Shown here in pieces: positions 44,180 to 52,170 of a stretch of 64,000 nucleotides of DNA. The DNA comes from Pontibacter mangrovi (GTDB taxonomy: Bacteria > Bacteroidota > Bacteroidia > Cytophagales > Hymenobacteraceae): assembly GCF_006385705.1 (NCBI RefSeq), contig NZ_VFRQ01000002.1:186001-250000 (forward strand). The letters are read 5' to 3'. The translations under genes were made by a program, and so were the position numbers. Every line of letters starts with the position of its first letter. The stretch's first letter is position 1. Below the pieces are notes generated by a model, which saw only the letters and a list, made by a program, of their open reading frames with translations, was not told the DNA's origin and did not search any database.

Positions 44180-44199
44180 CAGAAACTCCCATTAAACAA

Positions 44200-44232
44200 A
44201 AACGGCAGCCCTGCTGACCAGAGCTGCCGTTT
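44200..44232. terminator. Bidirectional terminator
   Basis: AAACGGCAGC (44200-44209) pairs with GCTGCCGTTT (44223-44232). It is flanked by AAACA on the left and GTTTG on the right, between two convergent genes. Confidence 0.75.
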
Positions 44233-44250
44233 GTTTGGCAAACACCAAGA

Positions 44251-44628
44251 TTATTTTATCACCACACGCCGCACGGCGCTGTAATTATCTGCCTCCAGTT
44301 TTACGTAGTATAGCCCCTTGGCATAGCGATCCAGGTTAATCGTGCGGGTAAGCTTTGGCTCGCTGCGCCTTAACGTTTCGCGGTGAATCTCGTTACCAAT
44401 TACGTTCAGGATCGTGAGTTCCACCTGCTCTGCCTCCAGGTTAGAAACAGATATGGTAAACACGCCATTGCTGGGGTTAGGATAAATAGAAATGCTTTCT
44501 TCCTGCTCCAGGCCAAGTGGGTTTTTCTCCACCTGCTGCGTTGCCTGCACCTGTGCAGGAGGTTTTGCCTGGGCCTGCACAAACAGCACAGTAAAACATG
44601 TAAAAACGGTAAGTAAAAGTTGCTTCAT
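44251..44628 (-). CDS. Small secreted protein with T9SS type A sorting domain
   Basis: A 125-residue protein from the ATG at 44628. The signal peptide is ~1-19 (FVQAQA), followed by a short Gln/Pro linker. The whole remainder is a type A sorting domain: ISIYPNPSNGVFTISV, VELTILNVIGNEI, RTINLDRYAKGLYYVKLEAD. It has no passenger domain, so it may be a truncated cargo or a small surface decoration. Export by the type IX system is expected. Confidence 0.88.
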   Translation of the reverse strand: MKQLLLTVFTCFTVLFVQAQAKPPAQVQATQQVEKNPLGLEQEESISIYPNPSNGVFTISVSNLEAEQVELTILNVIGNEIHRETLRRSEPKLTRTINLDRYAKGLYYVKLEADNYSAVRRVVIK

Positions 44629-44802
44629 ATTAAATATTCGCCGGAATGTGATCCGAATTATTACTGACAAAAGTCGTTCCATTTATAAAACGCTTGAGGC
44701 AGTTTTTTGTTCCTGTATTATACCCCTAAAAAAGGGGCTGTTCACCAAATTTGCGGCTTCCAAATTGAATTTATCTTAGTTTATACAGCACAGGCAGGTT
44801 AG

Positions 44803-45918
44803 ATGAAAAAAGATGTTGTGGTGATTGGCGGGGGGCTGGCGGGCTTGGTAAGTGCATTAGGCCTGGCCCGGGCCGGCTTGCAGGTGGCAGTTGTCGAGAA
44901 GCGCGCATACCCCTTTCACCGGGTTTGTGGCGAGTATGTCTCCAATGAAGCTTTGCCTTACCTGCGCCGGGTAGGTGCCCAAATCAGTACCCTTAACCCG
45001 GCCCGCATCAACAACTTTATGCTCACCTCCCCCACCGGCGCCAGCCTGCACGCAAAACTGGACTTAGGCGGGTTTGGACTTAGCCGCTACACACTGGACA
45101 ACTACCTGTACAAACTGGCAGAGGCTCAGGGCGTAACGTTTTTGCTGGGGCAAACGGTGCAACAAGTAAGTTTTGCTGATAACCGGTTTACAGCGCAGCT
45201 AAGCAGCGGCACAAGTATAAAAGCAGAGGTAGCCATCGGTGCGTTTGGCAAGCGCGCCAACCTCGACCGCCAGCTGCAGCGCAGTTTCTTTCAGGTGCGC
45301 TCGCCCTACATCGGTGTCAAGTACCACATCAGGCATGACTTTCCGCGCGACCTGATCGCCCTGCACAACTTTAAAAATGGCTATGCCGGCATTTCAGCCA
45401 TCGAAGACGGCAAGCACTGCTTCTGCTACCTCACCACCCGCGACAACCTGAAAGCGCATGGCTCCATACCTGCTATGGAGCAGGCCATACTTTACCGCAA
45501 CCCGCACCTGCGCCGCATCTTTTCCGAGGCCGAATTTCTTTACCCGCAGCCCGAGGTGATCAACGAGATTTCTTTTGCCACCAAAACCTGCCTGGAGAAC
45601 CACATGCTGATGTGCGGCGACGCGGCCGGCATGATCACGCCGCTGTGCGGCAACGGCATGGCCATGGCCATACATGCTGCCAAAATCGCGACAGACCAGG
45701 TGCTGCTATACTTTGGCGGGAGCCGCACGCGGCAAGAGCTGGAGCAACAGTATACTTTAGCCTGGAAGAAGCAGTTTGCCGGCCGGTTGCGCCTGGGCCG
45801 CACGGTGCAGCAGCTGTTTGGCGGGCCGCTGCTGTCGGAGGCGGCGGTGGGGCTGCTGAAGGCGGTGCCGCCCGCGGTGCAGCTGATTATGCGGAGAACG
45901 CACGGTCGCCCTTTCTGA
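44803..45918 (+). CDS. FAD-dependent oxidoreductase (GGR/UbiH-like) of the polyketide cluster
   Basis: A 371-residue flavoprotein with the N-terminal dinucleotide fold VVVIGGGLAGLVSALGLARAG (two parts, residues 5-25), acidic Glu32 for the ribose, the PFHRVCGEYVS motif around Cys42 seen in geranylgeranyl-reductase-type enzymes, and the second FAD motif MCGDAAGMITPLCGNGM. It could hydroxylate or reduce a lipid or aromatic product. It lies 121 nt upstream of the type III polyketide synthase and is probably a tailoring enzyme, like the FAD hydroxylase of phenolic-lipid clusters (inference). Confidence 0.9.
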   Translation: MKKDVVVIGGGLAGLVSALGLARAGLQVAVVEKRAYPFHRVCGEYVSNEALPYLRRVGAQISTLNPARINNFMLTSPTGASLHAKLDLGGFGLSRYTLDNYLYKLAEAQGVTFLLGQTVQQVSFADNRFTAQLSSGTSIKAEVAIGAFGKRANLDRQLQRSFFQVRSPYIGVKYHIRHDFPRDLIALHNFKNGYAGISAIEDGKHCFCYLTTRDNLKAHGSIPAMEQAILYRNPHLRRIFSEAEFLYPQPEVINEISFATKTCLENHMLMCGDAAGMITPLCGNGMAMAIHAAKIATDQVLLYFGGSRTRQELEQQYTLAWKKQFAGRLRLGRTVQQLFGGPLLSEAAVGLLKAVPPAVQLIMRRTHGRPF

Positions 45919-46039
45919 CCCTGCTTAAATCTTATCAGCTGCTGCTTCCGTACTTAAGTGCATGTTTCGTTTTCCGTGTGCGGCATATCATCGGCATACT
46001 TTCTCCTGAAACATACTATACCGAAACATATCCCGATAC

Positions 46040-47167
46040 ATGAAAAGCTACATTTGCGCCATCGGCACGGCTAACCCTCCGCATGTTATACCGCAGATGC
46101 AGGTGGCGGATTTTATGGCTGCCGCCCTGCAGTTCGGCGAGCAGGATACCCGCAAGCTGAAGGCACTGTACCGTGTGTCGGGCATTGGGCAGCGCTACAG
46201 TGTGCTGGAAGACTACACCCGCCAGAACGGCCACTTCTCCTTTTACCCCAACACCCCTACCCTGGAGCCTTTCCCCACGGTGCAGCAGCGCATGGATGTG
46301 TACCGCCGCCATGCCGTGGACCTGTCGGAAAAAGCCATACGTGATTGCTTGGAGCAGGCAGGGCCGACGCAGCTAAGCGAGCTGACGCACCTGATTACGG
46401 TAAGCTGCACGGGCATGTATGCGCCGGGGCTGGACATTGAGCTGGTGGAGCGGCTGGACCTTTCGCCGTGCGTGCAGCGGACCTCGGTGAACTTTATGGG
46501 TTGCTATGCCGCCTTTAACGCCATCAAGATTGCCGACTCCATTTGCAGGGCAAACCCCGAGGCGAAGGTGATGCTGGTGTGCACTGAGATCTGCACCATC
46601 CATTTCCAGAAAAACCCGGAGCAGGACCACCTGGTGTCGAACGCGCTGTTTGGCGACGGCGCGGCGGCGGTGCTGATGCAGGGGCAGCCCTGCCAGCAGG
46701 TGAGCCTGGAGCTGCAGTCGTTTCACTGCGACCTGGCCCCGGCGGGCAAGCGCGACATGGCCTGGCACATCGGCGACACCGGCTTCGAGATGACGCTCTC
46801 CTCCTACGTGCCCGACCTCATTAAGAAAGGTATAAAACAGCTGACGGAGCGGCTGCTGCAGGGGCTGAAGACTACCATCTCCGAGATAAAGCTCTTTGCC
46901 ATACACCCCGGCGGGCGCCGCATTCTGGAGGTGATAGAACAGGAACTGGGCATGACGCGCCACGACAACCGCTTTGCCTACCAGGTGCTGCGCGATTTCG
47001 GCAACATGTCGTCGGCCACGGTGCTGTTTGTGCTGAAGGAGCTGATGCAGACGCTCACGCCCCAAGAGAAGGACGAGCCAGTGCTAAGCTTCGCCTTCGG
47101 CCCCGGCCTTACCCTCGAATCGATGTTACTGAAGGTACACTATGCACATGCTGAGGCAGCGGTCTAA
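46040..47167 (+). CDS. Type III polyketide synthase
   Basis: A 375-residue chalcone-synthase-type enzyme with the full catalytic triad: Cys155 in VNFMGCYAAFNA, His289 in AIHPGGRRILE and Asn322 in FGNMSSATVLF. It also has SCTGMYAPGLD and NALFGDGAAAVL. Such enzymes condense an acyl-CoA starter with malonyl-CoA units to alkylresorcinols, alkylpyrones or similar. The methyltransferase gene starts inside its 3' end (26-nt overlap), so the two are co-translated. Product not known. Confidence 0.95.
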   Translation: MKSYICAIGTANPPHVIPQMQVADFMAAALQFGEQDTRKLKALYRVSGIGQRYSVLEDYTRQNGHFSFYPNTPTLEPFPTVQQRMDVYRRHAVDLSEKAIRDCLEQAGPTQLSELTHLITVSCTGMYAPGLDIELVERLDLSPCVQRTSVNFMGCYAAFNAIKIADSICRANPEAKVMLVCTEICTIHFQKNPEQDHLVSNALFGDGAAAVLMQGQPCQQVSLELQSFHCDLAPAGKRDMAWHIGDTGFEMTLSSYVPDLIKKGIKQLTERLLQGLKTTISEIKLFAIHPGGRRILEVIEQELGMTRHDNRFAYQVLRDFGNMSSATVLFVLKELMQTLTPQEKDEPVLSFAFGPGLTLESMLLKVHYAHAEAAV

Positions 47168-47849
47168 CGAGCCGGAGCTGATGGATGACCTGACGCTGAC
47201 AGGCGAGGAGCTGCGGCGGAACCTGGCGGAGCTGGAGGTGATCAACAACTGGCTGGGCGGGCATAAGGTGGTGCTGGATGCGCTGGACGAACTGGTGGCC
47301 AAGTATAAACCGCCCCGCCTGCGCATCGCCGACATTGGCTGCGGCGGCGGCGACACCCTGAAAAGCATTGCCCGCTGGGCGCGTAGCAAAAGTATAAATG
47401 TAGAGCTGGTGGGTGTGGATGCGAACGATTTTATGGTGCAGTACGCCCGCCGCCACTGCAGCGACTTCCCGGAAGTGCAGGTGCAGCAGCACGATGTGTT
47501 CTCAGAGGAATTCGCTTTGCAAAAGTATGATGTGGCAGTCTGCAGCCTCTTTTGCCACCACTTCACCGATGCACAGCTCGTGCACATGTTCCGGCAACTG
47601 CACCGGCAGGCAAGTATGGCCGTCATCATCAACGACCTGCACCGGCACTGGCTAGCCTACTACTCCATCAAGTATATTACAGCGGCCTTCTCCCGCTCAT
47701 ACCTCGTAAAGAACGATGCGCCGCTTTCGGTGTGGCGGGCCTTCCGGCGGCAGGAGCTCGAGGAGTTGGTGCGGCAGGCGGGCATAAAAAAGTATGAGCT
47801 GCGCTGGATGTGGGCGTTCCGGTGGCAGTTGCTGCTGCACAATGTATAA
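47142..47849 (+). CDS. Class I SAM methyltransferase of the polyketide cluster
   Basis: A 235-residue methyltransferase with motif I IADIGCGGGDTL near residues 62-73, VELVGVDAND, the post-motif DVAVCSLFCHHF and a hydrophobic C-terminal half. The ATG at 47142 overlaps the PKS by 26 nt; an ATG at 47181 would avoid overlap and is possible. It should O- or C-methylate the polyketide or a quinone made from it. Gene order oxidoreductase-PKS-methyltransferase resembles the srs phenolic-lipid operon in content, not order. Confidence 0.9.
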   Translation: MHMLRQRSNEPELMDDLTLTGEELRRNLAELEVINNWLGGHKVVLDALDELVAKYKPPRLRIADIGCGGGDTLKSIARWARSKSINVELVGVDANDFMVQYARRHCSDFPEVQVQQHDVFSEEFALQKYDVAVCSLFCHHFTDAQLVHMFRQLHRQASMAVIINDLHRHWLAYYSIKYITAAFSRSYLVKNDAPLSVWRAFRRQELEELVRQAGIKKYELRWMWAFRWQLLLHNV

Positions 47850-47894
47850 GTTAAACGCAAAATGCGATCTACAACTGTTATCAAAACTCTAACC

Positions 47895-47922
47895 CACCCC
47901 TAGCCCCTCCGAGGAGGGGAAT
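47895..47922 (+). repeat. CACCCC...GGGGAAT hairpin element, pair member 1
   Basis: CACCCCTAGCCCCTCC then GAGGAGGGGAAT. It forms an inverted pair with 47940-47966, 17 nt away. Confidence 0.7.
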
Positions 47923-47939
47923 AAGTTATTTTTGCAGAA

Positions 47940-47966
47940 ATTCCCCTCCCTGGAGGGGCAGGGGTG
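47940..47966 (-). repeat. CACCCC...GGGGAAT hairpin element, pair member 2
   Basis: The minus strand reads CACCCCTGCCCCTCC then AGGGAGGGGAAT. It is inverted relative to its neighbour, so the whole block 47895-47966 can form one long hairpin, possibly a terminator of the polyketide cluster. Confidence 0.7.
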
Positions 47967-48026
47967 GGTTAATCGAAAAATGTTTTAAGTATAAAGGAGG
48001 GCTACGGCTAAAAAGAAGAACCAATT

Positions 48027-48233
48027 ATGCGCAAACAAACCATCAACTTCTGGATACTTTTTGCGGTCTCCGTTATTCTCTCGGCTATCGCCATTTCCCT
48101 CTTCTTCAAGGCGCTGAAGATAATCCTTATGGTCATCCTCACACTGGCCCTTGCCCCGATCGTCTACCTCATCCTCCGCCTCATCTTTCCGACTAAAAGG
48201 CACGACGAGGACAAGCTGCGGGAGCGGGATTAA
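48027..48233 (+). CDS. Small two-helix membrane protein
   Basis: A 68-residue protein with two hydrophobic helices (~8-28 and ~30-52) and a charged C-terminal tail (KRHDEDKLRERD). No family recognised. The start has normal context, and the frame fits the local codon use better than antisense frames. It lies between two repeat clusters. It may be a small membrane regulator, but an unexpressed frame cannot be excluded. Confidence 0.55.
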   Translation: MRKQTINFWILFAVSVILSAIAISLFFKALKIILMVILTLALAPIVYLILRLIFPTKRHDEDKLRERD

Positions 48234-48325
48234 GGCCGGTGATTTTATGGATTAGAGGGATTATATCAATATCGATTGAGTAATGCGCATGGGTTTGCCC
48301 CACAGTTTACCAACAGCCTAGAACC

Positions 48326-48389
48326 CACCCCTAAGAGCTGCGCTCGCTAGCACAAAACTCTCGTCTTGGCTAGCCCAGAGGAGGGGAAT
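48326..48389 (+). repeat. Nested hairpin element, copy B
   Basis: A 64-nt element aligned without gaps to 15137-15200. The inner stem is CTAGC (48347-48351) with GCTAG (48369-48373). The outer stem CCCCT/AGGGG is conserved. The 281-nt gap around it (48234-48514) shows nothing else. Confidence 0.8.
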
Positions 48390-48514
48390 CTGCCTATAGA
48401 TTTGTAAAAGGTACTGCGCACGAACTAATTGACATGAGTATTAGTATGATTTTACCACCGCATGTATAACCTGCCTATGTACAGGTTTCACTCTCTAACT
48501 TTTTAACTTTCTAA

Positions 48515-49417
48515 CTAGAAAAAGAGCTGCTGCGCCAGCCTAAACGTGTTGGCGTGCGCCTCCACAATGTGCGCGATTTTTTGGGAGTAGCCGCCGCCCA
48601 TACTTACCGTCACCGGCAGGTTGTTTTTCCGGCACAACTCCAGCACCGCGCGGTCGCGGGCTTTGCAGCCGTCTATGCTCATGCCCAGTTTGCCCAGCTT
48701 ATCCGTCGCCAGCACATCCACCCCCGACTGGAAAAAAACGAACTCCGGCTGCACCTCATCGATCAGGCGCGGCAGGTAGTCGTTCAGCAGCTTCAGGTAT
48801 GTTTTGTCATCCGTCCCCGCCTCCAGCGGCACATCCAGGTCCGATTTCTCTTTATGGAAAGGATAGTTGTGGCCGCAGTGCATGCTGAAGGTGAACACGC
48901 GCGGCTCATTTTCAAAGATCTGCGCCGTGCCGTTCCCTTGGTGCACGTCCAGGTCTACCACCAGCACCTTGTTTATACTTTTATACTTGAGGAGGTGATT
49001 GGCGGCAATGGCGATGTCGTTGAGCAGGCAGAAGCCCTCGCCACGGTCGGTGAAGGCGTGGTGGGTGCCGCCGGCAATGTTCATCCCCACGCCATACTCC
49101 AGCGCAAACAAACTGGCCTGCACCGTGCCGTTCATAATCACTACCTCGCGCTGCACCAGCTGCTCCGACAGCGGGAAACCCGTCTTCCGGATCTCAGAAG
49201 CCGTGAGCTGCAGGTTGCTGAGGCGCTGCCAGTATTCTGTGTCGTGGGTATCTAGTATAAACTGCTCGGCCAGCGGCTCGGGGGCAAACAGGTTTTCTTG
49301 GGCAATGGTGCCTTCGTACAGCAGCTGCTCGGGCAGCAAATCATACTTGGCCATCGGGAAACGGTGGCCTTCGGGCAGGCTGTGGGCAAAAATTTCGGAC
49401 CAGGCAATCTTCAGCAT
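48515..49417 (-). CDS. Histone deacetylase family (acetoin utilisation/AcuC-like) deacetylase
   Basis: A 300-residue zinc hydrolase. GGTHHAFTDRGEGFC contains the catalytic His pair (His119, His120). DLDVHQGNGTAQIF supplies the metal ligands Asp155 or Asp157 and His159. FSMHCGHNYPF and VFFQSGVDVLATDKLG complete the fold. These enzymes remove acetyl groups from lysines or small amines; the substrate in bacteria is often unknown. It is divergent from the porin gene across the AT-rich region. Confidence 0.94.
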   Translation of the reverse strand: MLKIAWSEIFAHSLPEGHRFPMAKYDLLPEQLLYEGTIAQENLFAPEPLAEQFILDTHDTEYWQRLSNLQLTASEIRKTGFPLSEQLVQREVVIMNGTVQASLFALEYGVGMNIAGGTHHAFTDRGEGFCLLNDIAIAANHLLKYKSINKVLVVDLDVHQGNGTAQIFENEPRVFTFSMHCGHNYPFHKEKSDLDVPLEAGTDDKTYLKLLNDYLPRLIDEVQPEFVFFQSGVDVLATDKLGKLGMSIDGCKARDRAVLELCRKNNLPVTVSMGGGYSQKIAHIVEAHANTFRLAQQLFF

Positions 49418-49532
49418 AGCACAAAACTAACAAAATAACGCAGGCCTTGGTTTGCGAAAACAACAAAAAACAATTAGTGCTCTACTGCCACACCTCCACC
49501 AGATTAGTGCAATTTAGCCGATCTTTAAAGGC

Positions 49533-49800
49533 CTTGGTGGATAACTTGCGAAACTAATTATGAGCGTTGGCTGGAGCTAAGTTTCACAGCATTTTTAAGC
49601 GCATAAATGTGGATAACTTTGTTGATTACCCTTGTTTATCCACCAAGCATTGTGAATTCCTATGGAAAAGCAACTTCATTTTCTGATATTTTAGTTAAAA
49701 AATAAAATAGTGTGGAATTTATCCACAGGTGCCATACATGTTGCTACATGCACATCTCTTGTTAATATTAATTTTCATATTATCGGAATATCACAATTAA
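49533..49800. other. Candidate replication origin (DnaA-box cluster in AT-rich DNA)
   Basis: Four DnaA-box-like 9-mers lie within 195 nt. TGTGGATAA (49608-49616) and TTATCCACA (49719-49727) are perfect. GGTGGATAA (49536-49544) and TTATCCACC (49636-49644) have one mismatch each. The last two lie in a 12-bp inverted repeat, CTTGGTGGATAA and TTATCCACCAAG. AT-rich tracts follow each cluster (49681-49710 and 49760-49800), which could unwind. The whole gap 49418-49973 has no gene and lies between divergent genes. dnaA is not in the window, as is common for Bacteroidota origins. Gene strand bias does not clearly switch here, which weakens the case. Confidence 0.5.
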
Positions 49801-49973
49801 AGACCCTGTTCTTTTCTCCTACTATGCGTCTTCTCTAGTAGCCCAACAGGCACTGAACCGCCGTAATTAGCCTCATCAGGAACTACTGCTACAACCTGAG
49901 CGCAGAAATAAAGTATAAATCATATATAAACAGCGCTCCGGCGTCAGCGGAGGCTCAGAAAGAACTAGAAACT

Positions 49974-50600
49974 ATGAAAAAAGCATGTTTACTTGTGCTG
50001 CTGGCACTTTGGTCGGCTACCGTGTTTGCCCAGAATACCGATGTGCCCAGCAACATTATGCAGAACCACAACCTGCTTAGCCGCTCGCCCAACTCAGGCA
50101 TAGGCATAAAAGGAGGCGTAAACTTTGCCAGCATCCATGGCGGCGACAAAGACAAATTTGGGGAGTCCAACAGCCATACTTCTTTCCATGCGGGTATTTT
50201 TGCGCAGTTTGGCTTCGGCAGCTTCTTTTCGCTGCAGCCGGAGCTGCTTTACTCGCGCAAAGGCTATGAGCGCCAGGATTCGGTTTTCAGGATGGATTAC
50301 CTGGAGGTGCCTGTGCTGGCGGTCTTTAACATTTCCGACAATTTTAGCGTGCACATGGGGCCGCAGGTGGGGGTGATGGTATCGGCTAAGGTAGAGGACG
50401 AGGAAGTAGACCTGGAGCCCTACAACACCTTTGATTACGGCCTGGCCGCCGGGCTGGAAGGCCAACTGGACCGCTTCCGGGTTGGCGCCCGCTATGCCCA
50501 CGGCTTTGCCGACCTGCGCAAAGAGGACAGCGACGGCAACAGCCTTGACGAGGACATTAAGAACGGCGTGATACAGGTATACGTCGGCATCTCCTTCTAA
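49974..50600 (+). CDS. Outer-membrane beta-barrel protein (porin family)
   Basis: A 208-residue protein with a signal peptide (~1-20, VFAQN) and an eight-strand-type barrel pattern: GIKGGVNFASIHGGD, FHAGIFAQFGFGSFFSLQPELLYSRKGY, DYLEVPVLAVFNISDNFSVHMGPQVGVM, FDYGLAAGLEGQLDRFRVGARYAHG and a last strand VIQVYVGISF ending in Phe. It matches the PorT-like outer-membrane beta-barrel family (PF13568 type). The exact role is unknown; likely a structural or transport barrel. Confidence 0.9.
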   Translation: MKKACLLVLLALWSATVFAQNTDVPSNIMQNHNLLSRSPNSGIGIKGGVNFASIHGGDKDKFGESNSHTSFHAGIFAQFGFGSFFSLQPELLYSRKGYERQDSVFRMDYLEVPVLAVFNISDNFSVHMGPQVGVMVSAKVEDEEVDLEPYNTFDYGLAAGLEGQLDRFRVGARYAHGFADLRKEDSDGNSLDEDIKNGVIQVYVGISF

Positions 50601-50692
50601 AAAAAGCAAAGCTGCCGCCGCACACGCTAAAGCATACCTGGTATCGTTTTAGCTTCCAGATAACGTACATACTGCCATATAATCCTGAATTT

Positions 50693-51409
50693 ATGCGTAA
50701 AACGCGCCGATACCTGACCTTACTGCTGGCTTTGCCGCTCCTGATGCTTTGCGCCTGCGACACCACTGTGCAGACCGACGAGGCAGAGATTGGCGAGGCT
50801 GTAGTGAAGAAAACCACCCTTACCCCCACCGACACCTTTGCCCTGGACACCGCCCAGAGCAAGGTAACCTGGATCGGCGCCAAAATGACCGGCCGCCACA
50901 ACGGTTTGATCGACATCCAGACAGGGGAGCTTTACATGACGGATAGCCTGATTACCGGGGGCAAGGTGGTGCTTAGCATGACCACCGTGCGCTCCGCCGA
51001 CAAAACCATAGACGAAGCCAGCAACAAGAAACTCACAAACCACCTGCGCTCCGACGATTTTTTTGACACAGAGCGCTACCCTACCGCCGTGTTCGAGCTG
51101 ACCGGAATCGCCCCTTACGACAGCTCCGAGGCCGGCACCAGCGATGCGGTGGTGTACAGCGAACTGCGCGTGCAGCATCCCTCGCACCGCATTACCGGCA
51201 ACCTCACCATCCGCAACCAGACTAAAAGCGTGGCTTTTCCGGCACGGGTAACGCTGGAAGACAGCCTGCTGCGCGCCAAGGCCAACTTCAACATCGACCG
51301 CACGCAGTGGGGCCTTGTTTACCGCTCCGACAAATCGCTAGGCGACCAGACCATCCGCAACGAGGTGAACATTGGGTTGGACCTGGTGGCCAAGCCCAAG
51401 CAGCCCTGA
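50693..51409 (+). CDS. YceI-like lipoprotein
   Basis: A 238-residue protein with a lipobox (LMLCAC, Cys22 likely). The YceI lipocalin-like domain follows: FALDTAQSKVTWIGAKMTGRHNGLIDIQTGEL, GGKVVLSMTTVRSAD, HLRSDDFFDTERYPTAVFELTGI, HRITGNLTIRNQTKSVAFPARV, and FNIDRTQWGLVYRSDKSLG. YceI proteins bind polyisoprenoid or quinone-like lipids in the periplasm. It starts 92 nt after the porin gene. Confidence 0.93.
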   Translation: MRKTRRYLTLLLALPLLMLCACDTTVQTDEAEIGEAVVKKTTLTPTDTFALDTAQSKVTWIGAKMTGRHNGLIDIQTGELYMTDSLITGGKVVLSMTTVRSADKTIDEASNKKLTNHLRSDDFFDTERYPTAVFELTGIAPYDSSEAGTSDAVVYSELRVQHPSHRITGNLTIRNQTKSVAFPARVTLEDSLLRAKANFNIDRTQWGLVYRSDKSLGDQTIRNEVNIGLDLVAKPKQP

Positions 51410-51495
51410 TCGGACATTAGCAGCGGCACAAACTACACCCTGTGTATGCTAAAGCCTGTTTTTGTGCGTTCCTACTCATAAACCACCGTTTACTT

Positions 51496-52038
51496 ATGAG
51501 AAAAGTTTTATACCTGCTCCCTCTTCTGCTGCTTTTTTGCCTGACGGCCAGTGCCCAAAGCCTGCCCCAGCTAAACCAGTCGCAAACAGGCACCTTAAAG
51601 GCAGGTATGCTCGTTTTGGGCGGATGGGCCATTCTCAACATCCTGTTCAGTAGCTTTAAGCTTACCAGAACCAGCCGCAGCCGCCGGTATTTTCATCAGA
51701 TGAACGTGTACTGGAACATCGTAAACCTGCTGATTGCCAGCTACGCCCTCTACGCTATACTCTCCCGGCCCAGCGCCGGCCTGCCGCTACCTGACAGCCT
51801 GCAACTGCACACACTGTACAAAAGCCTGCTCTACCTGAACGTGGGGTTGGATGTGGCTTACCTCCTGCTGGGCCTCTACCTGAAGGAGCGCGCGCGCTGG
51901 GCTACCGGCAACGAACAGCTGCAGGGCTGGAGCCAATCGGTGCTGCTGCAGGGCGCCTTCCTGTTTGTGCTGGACCTGGTGCTGGTAGTGCTGTTGGAGG
52001 GCTACACAGAGCCATTTTTCAGGCTGGTGCAGCAGTAA
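51496..52038 (+). CDS. DUF6992-type four-helix membrane protein
   Basis: A 180-residue membrane protein from the ATG at 51496, where a signal peptide starts (~1-20, TASAQ). Helices lie at about 34-54, 72-90, 110-128 and 148-172. The motif SSFKLTRTSRSRRYFHQMNVYWNIVN after helix 1 is shared by a Bacteroidota family of unknown function (DUF6992-like). It follows the YceI gene after about 85 nt. It is convergent with the DJ-1 gene over a terminator. Confidence 0.8.
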   Translation: MRKVLYLLPLLLLFCLTASAQSLPQLNQSQTGTLKAGMLVLGGWAILNILFSSFKLTRTSRSRRYFHQMNVYWNIVNLLIASYALYAILSRPSAGLPLPDSLQLHTLYKSLLYLNVGLDVAYLLLGLYLKERARWATGNEQLQGWSQSVLLQGAFLFVLDLVLVVLLEGYTEPFFRLVQQ

Positions 52039-52111
52039 CCTGGAAAAAAATATACGCCTCGACCGGTTATACTTTACAGCTGCCCTGCCTACGCCAAAGT
52101 ATAAAAACAAA

Positions 52112-52145
52112 GCGAGCCGCACCTTAAGTATAAAGTGCGGCTCGC
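52112..52145. terminator. Hairpin terminator between convergent genes
   Basis: GCGAGCCGCAC (52112-52122) pairs with GTGCGGCTCGC (52135-52145). The loop is CTTAAGTATAAA. On the minus strand TTTGTTTTTA follows, so it mainly ends the DJ-1 gene. Many AAGTATAA copies surround it. Confidence 0.8.
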
Positions 52146-52170
52146 GGCAAAGTATAAAGTATAAACCGGC

